Origin: JAKVCB01 sp963578605
GTDB taxonomy: Bacteria; Planctomycetota; Planctomycetia; Pirellulales; Lacipirellulaceae
Length of the DNA: 21,446 nt
Direction of reading: 5' to 3'
Assembly: GCA_963578605.1 (NCBI GenBank)
Contig: CAUZEA010000098.1
Location: forward strand, 1-21,446
Shown: piece by piece, positions 18,790 to 21,446 of the stretch
Layout: each line of letters opens with the position of its first letter
Position numbering within the stretch: position 1 is the stretch's first letter
Notes under the pieces: model-generated
Told to the model about the DNA's origin: nothing
The model's input: the letters and a program-made list of their open reading frames with translations, nothing else
Database searches by the model: none
Program-made: the position numbers and the translations under genes

Positions 18790-19110
18790 TCAGGCAAAAG
18801 CTGGCCTGCTGCAATACGGAGTGCAAAAGCCACCGCATCCCAGGCCAAAGTCGAAGATCCTGACTGGGAGGGGCTCCTGGGCGACTGGCAGCTGAAGATT
18901 CTTCAGCTGGTCAGCGGTCTTCAGCAGGCCACAGAGGTGGTGCGCAAGCGGTGTGGGTGGGGTTGACGGCAGCCGGTCCAGTTGGCTGCAGTCCTGAAAC
19001 CAGGGCCAGCCCGGTCCGCCGCAACGGCAGAGACGAAGGCCTTTAGCGGGCGGCCGCAGGGGTTTTTCCGAAATCTGCTTTCCAAACGGGATGCTCGGCT
19101 GCATCCACAT
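18790..19110 (-). CDS. Small Cys/Pro-rich protein of unknown function
   Basis: 106 aa from ATG 19110, 22 bp after the stop of the DUF1559 gene on the same strand. Codon use (many CTG, CAG, CCG, GGC) resembles the true genes here, which supports coding. It has eight cysteines, including CRCGGPG near residue 30 and a C-terminal GCGGFCTPYC cluster, plus Leu-rich helical stretches (LLKTADQLKNLQL). There is no signal peptide or known motif. The cysteine clusters could bind metal or form disulfides. It is likely the third gene of the DUF1559 operon; the start may instead be the second ATG (19104). Confidence 0.5.
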   Translation of the reverse strand: MWMQPSIPFGKQISEKPLRPPAKGLRLCRCGGPGWPWFQDCSQLDRLPSTPPTPLAHHLCGLLKTADQLKNLQLPVAQEPLPVRIFDFGLGCGGFCTPYCSRPAFA

Positions 19111-19132
19111 CGCCGTTGCCCGGCGATGTCTT

Positions 19133-20167
19133 TTACAACGCGTCCGGAATCACCTCTTCGCCACGAATTGTGGCCAGAGCCTGCCATGCAGTCAGGTCAA
19201 TCGAATCGGTATAGAACCGGACGTGCCCGTCCATGAACACGGCATTAACTCCACCAGGATGCCAGCTACGGGCCGTGGCGTGCTCAGCGTCGCTGTCACC
19301 GACGACCTCGCAAGGTGCGACTTCGTAAGGTGCGACCTTGTCGACGCAAGCGTACGACTGCTGCCCGTCGGGCACACTCGAGTTGGGCGTGTTGCGGTGC
19401 AGATAGATGGAGCGCCCCATCCAGGGCATGGCCCAAAGCCCACGGCGATCGGTGGCGTAGTTGCCCAGTACGGCCAGGTCGGTACGGCCAGCGCGAAGTT
19501 CGCTTCCGACAATCGTCTGAGATGTGCCATCAAGAAACTCGCTTAAGGTACGACCGACGTTCACTTTAAACGGGCCGTCGGTGTCCCAATCGAAAAGTTT
19601 AGGGTCCACTACCCCCCGTTGCACAAGCCGAAATTGTCGGCCGGGACTGTATTCCTGAGGACTGACTCGTTCATCAGGCTTCAGCCAGATCCCGGTCTTG
19701 CCAAAACTGACCGCGTAATTTGAGCGCGAAAAACGGTAGTCTTGCTTAGAGCTCGAGTCGTACATCTGGTAGATACGGCCGGCCGTGTCGTCGCTGGGAC
19801 ATTGATAGGAGGGGATCTGCATTGCAAGGATATGCTGGTTTTTCGGATCGACCCACCGCTGTTGAAAATCAAACGGCTGCAGCACGGAAACTTCTTCCAT
19901 GAACGGCAGCATTTGAAGCAGCGCGGGGTGTCCCATCCAGCCCTCCTGCTTTTTGTTCCAGCCAGTCAGGCCAGCAGGAAGCCGCCGATACTGGTTTTCA
20001 AAGTTTGCCAGGGCAATCCCGATTTGTTTGAGATTGTTCGTGCAGCTGGCCCGTCGCGCCGCCTCGCGGGCAGCCTGCACCGCCGGCAGCAACAGCGCGA
20101 TCAGGATACCGATGATCGCGATCACCACCAGGAGTTCAATAAGCGTAAAACCTTTTTTAGAAATCAT
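19133..20167 (-). CDS. DUF1559 family protein with prepilin-type N-terminus (second of a pair)
   Basis: 344 aa. The N-terminus is a type IV prepilin/pseudopilin methylation signal: KKG-FTLIELLVVIAIIGIL with glutamate at +5, then the family signature LLPAVQAAREAARR and CTNNLKQIGIALANFE. The DUF1559 body follows, with the C-terminal WHPGGVNAVFMDGHVRFYTDSI typical of the family. These proteins are abundant in planctomycetes and probably assemble or anchor at the cell surface after prepilin peptidase cleavage; their exact job is unknown. ATG 20167 overlaps the upstream gene's stop (ATGA), indicating translational coupling, so the longer start at 20212 is rejected. VAPYE-VAPCE encodes an imperfect 15-bp duplication (about 19307-19336) that the upstream paralogue lacks. 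Confidence 0.93.
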   Translation of the reverse strand: MISKKGFTLIELLVVIAIIGILIALLLPAVQAAREAARRASCTNNLKQIGIALANFENQYRRLPAGLTGWNKKQEGWMGHPALLQMLPFMEEVSVLQPFDFQQRWVDPKNQHILAMQIPSYQCPSDDTAGRIYQMYDSSSKQDYRFSRSNYAVSFGKTGIWLKPDERVSPQEYSPGRQFRLVQRGVVDPKLFDWDTDGPFKVNVGRTLSEFLDGTSQTIVGSELRAGRTDLAVLGNYATDRRGLWAMPWMGRSIYLHRNTPNSSVPDGQQSYACVDKVAPYEVAPCEVVGDSDAEHATARSWHPGGVNAVFMDGHVRFYTDSIDLTAWQALATIRGEEVIPDAL

Positions 20168-21210
20168 TCTTCTACTATTTCTTCGCCACGGATGGTCGCC
20201 AGTGCCTGCCACGCAGATAGGTTGATCGAATCGGTAACAAAGCGAACGTGCCCATCAATAAACGAGGCGTTAACACCGCCCGGGTGGTAGCTGCGGGCAG
20301 TTGCGTGTTCGTCAATGTCATCCTCCGCCTTCCCCTCTAAATTGTTCGAATGCTCGCAAGGGGCCACTTCCTCGGTACAACTCGTTGGCTTGAGATGGTC
20401 GGCAACACTCGAGTTTGGAGTATTCTTGTGCAGATAGACCGAGGTGGCCATAAAAGGGAACGCCCAAAGTCCACGGCGGTCGCCCTCGGTGTCGCCGTCA
20501 GGCTGAAAATCGTCCTGGCCCGAGCGAACTTCACTCACCCCCACCGTTTTGGAGGTTCCATCGGTGAAGTCTTTGATCCGTCGGCCCACGTGAACACGGA
20601 AGGCGCCATCCGTATCAAGGTTGAGGTCGTATCCGTTTTTCAACCAATAAGCGTGGCTCCCTGGAGGTTGCTGTTGGGGAGGCACCGTTTTAGGCGTAGG
20701 CGGCCAAAGGGAAGTGGTGCCAAAACTGACCACGTAGTTCGACCGGGAATAGCGATAATCCCTTTTGGAGGTTGTGTCGTACAATTGAAGTACGCGACCG
20801 CCGGCGTTGTCGCTGCCGCATTGGTAGGGCGGGATTTGAATTTCGGCCACATGTTGATTCACCGGATCGACCCAACGCTTTTGCAGTTCGAACTGCTCTC
20901 GCAAATTAAGTTCTTCCATAAAAGGTAGCAACTGAAAAAAAGTCGTGTGGCCCAGCCATTCTCCCTGCCCACCCTGCTTCGCCTCGTCGTCCCATCCCAT
21001 GGCCCCTTCGGGCAACCGTCCATGTTGGTTTTCAAAGTTCAGCAATCCCAGGCCAATCTGGTGCAAATTGTTGGTGCAACTGGCGCGGTGGGCAGCCTCG
21101 CGGGCGGCCTGGACCGCCGGCAGCAACAGCGCGATCAGGATACCGATGATGGCGATCACCACCAGGAGTTCTACCAAGGTAAAACCGTGGCCTCTTCCCT
21201 TGATCGACAT
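20164..21210 (-). CDS. DUF1559 family protein with prepilin-type N-terminus (first of a pair)
   Basis: 348 aa, paralogous to the next gene over the full length (shared FTL-ELLVVIAIIGILIALLLP, RWVDP-NQH, RSNY-VSFG, YLH-NTPNSSV, ATARS-HPGGVNA, DGHVRF-TDSI). The start at ATG 21210 was chosen because GGGAG sits 7 bases upstream and it places the prepilin signal near the N-terminus. GTG 21240 is less likely. It leads the operon: its TGA overlaps the ATG of the second copy by 4 bases. The pair looks like a tandem gene duplication that has since diverged. Confidence 0.93.
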   Translation of the reverse strand: MSIKGRGHGFTLVELLVVIAIIGILIALLLPAVQAAREAAHRASCTNNLHQIGLGLLNFENQHGRLPEGAMGWDDEAKQGGQGEWLGHTTFFQLLPFMEELNLREQFELQKRWVDPVNQHVAEIQIPPYQCGSDNAGGRVLQLYDTTSKRDYRYSRSNYVVSFGTTSLWPPTPKTVPPQQQPPGSHAYWLKNGYDLNLDTDGAFRVHVGRRIKDFTDGTSKTVGVSEVRSGQDDFQPDGDTEGDRRGLWAFPFMATSVYLHKNTPNSSVADHLKPTSCTEEVAPCEHSNNLEGKAEDDIDEHATARSYHPGGVNASFIDGHVRFVTDSINLSAWQALATIRGEEIVEE

Positions 21211-21354
21211 TACAGCACTCCCGGGAACAGGGGCTGGCACAACCGGATGCCGAGCCTCCTATTCGTCGATTTTAGCAGAAGTCCTGAATCGTGGTGAGTG
21301 TTATTTGGGAGTTGACCCAAAATCAGTAGTGTCCCAACGTTTTCGCGTTGGAGG

Positions 21355-21383
21355 ATTATAAGTTATTGTTTTCTATCACTTTA
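21355..21383 (-). promoter_or_regulatory. Possible promoter of the DUF1559 operon with a hairpin at the transcript start
   Basis: A perfect -10 box TATAAT (21360-21355) lies 145 bp before the first gene; the -35 at 17 bp is poor (TAAAGT). Directly downstream of the -10 is the hairpin CCAACG-TTTTCG-CGTTGG (21334-21351, plus-strand sense), which would overlap the transcription start. An alternative is the extended -10 TGCTAAAAT at about 21274-21266. Confidence 0.35.
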
Positions 21384-21446
21384 CGGAAAATCATGACCTG
21401 TATCGATTTGAATTCGACATGGCCGATAATGTCTCATTTCGGAGGC

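Overview
The window looks like chromosomal DNA of a planctomycete, most likely a Pirellulales-type bacterium. The evidence is a 23S-5S rRNA operon with its own promoter and no 16S beside it, two DUF1559 type-IV-prepilin-like proteins, PEP-CTERM/dockerin-like secreted proteins, and a membrane protein with the N-terminal RFSLKGLL segment common in planctomycetes. The assignment is an inference from gene families.

Layout. 1-~117: left end of an IS3-family element whose insertion truncated an MFS transporter gene (104-469). 937-1809: secreted, active-site-degenerate staphylococcal-nuclease-like protein with a perfect 8 x 15-bp tandem repeat. 1871-5603, minus strand: promoter, boxA-like leader, 23S, 5S and intrinsic terminator. 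5725-7638: small membrane protein and a GGDEF protein. 8094-10799: two PEP-CTERM/dockerin-like genes, both broken. 11126-11382: tRNA-Ala(TGC) and tRNA-Ile(GAT), the pair usually found in the 16S-23S spacer. 11662-12474: SAM methyltransferase with an in-frame stop. 13391-15289: large thioredoxin-fold protein. 15331-15516: small basic protein. 15517-17025: gene-poor, palindrome-rich stretch. 17026-18579: NCS2-like permease. 18790-21210: DUF1559 pair followed by a Cys-rich small ORF.

Two themes stand out. First, there are many short exact tandem duplications with 12-20 bp units: 15x8, 16x2, 15x2, 20x3, 12x3 and 16x5, plus an imperfect 15x2. They occur in genes and between genes. One of them (6230-6261) visibly shifted the C-terminal frame of the GGDEF gene; deleting one copy in silico restores a natural ending. 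Second, gene damage is concentrated between about 6 and 12.5 kb, around the tRNA pair (frameshifts, a nonsense codon, a lost 5' end), while the genes from 13.4 to 21.2 kb read intact. The rRNA genes and the Ile-Ala tRNA pair are co-oriented but about 6 kb apart, as if an ancestral rRNA operon had been split.

I saw no CRISPR array, phage module or clear defence system. The most novel-looking material is the tandem-duplication signature and the palindrome-rich gap. Sequencing error remains an alternative for the single-base disruptions, but is less likely for the multi-copy repeats.
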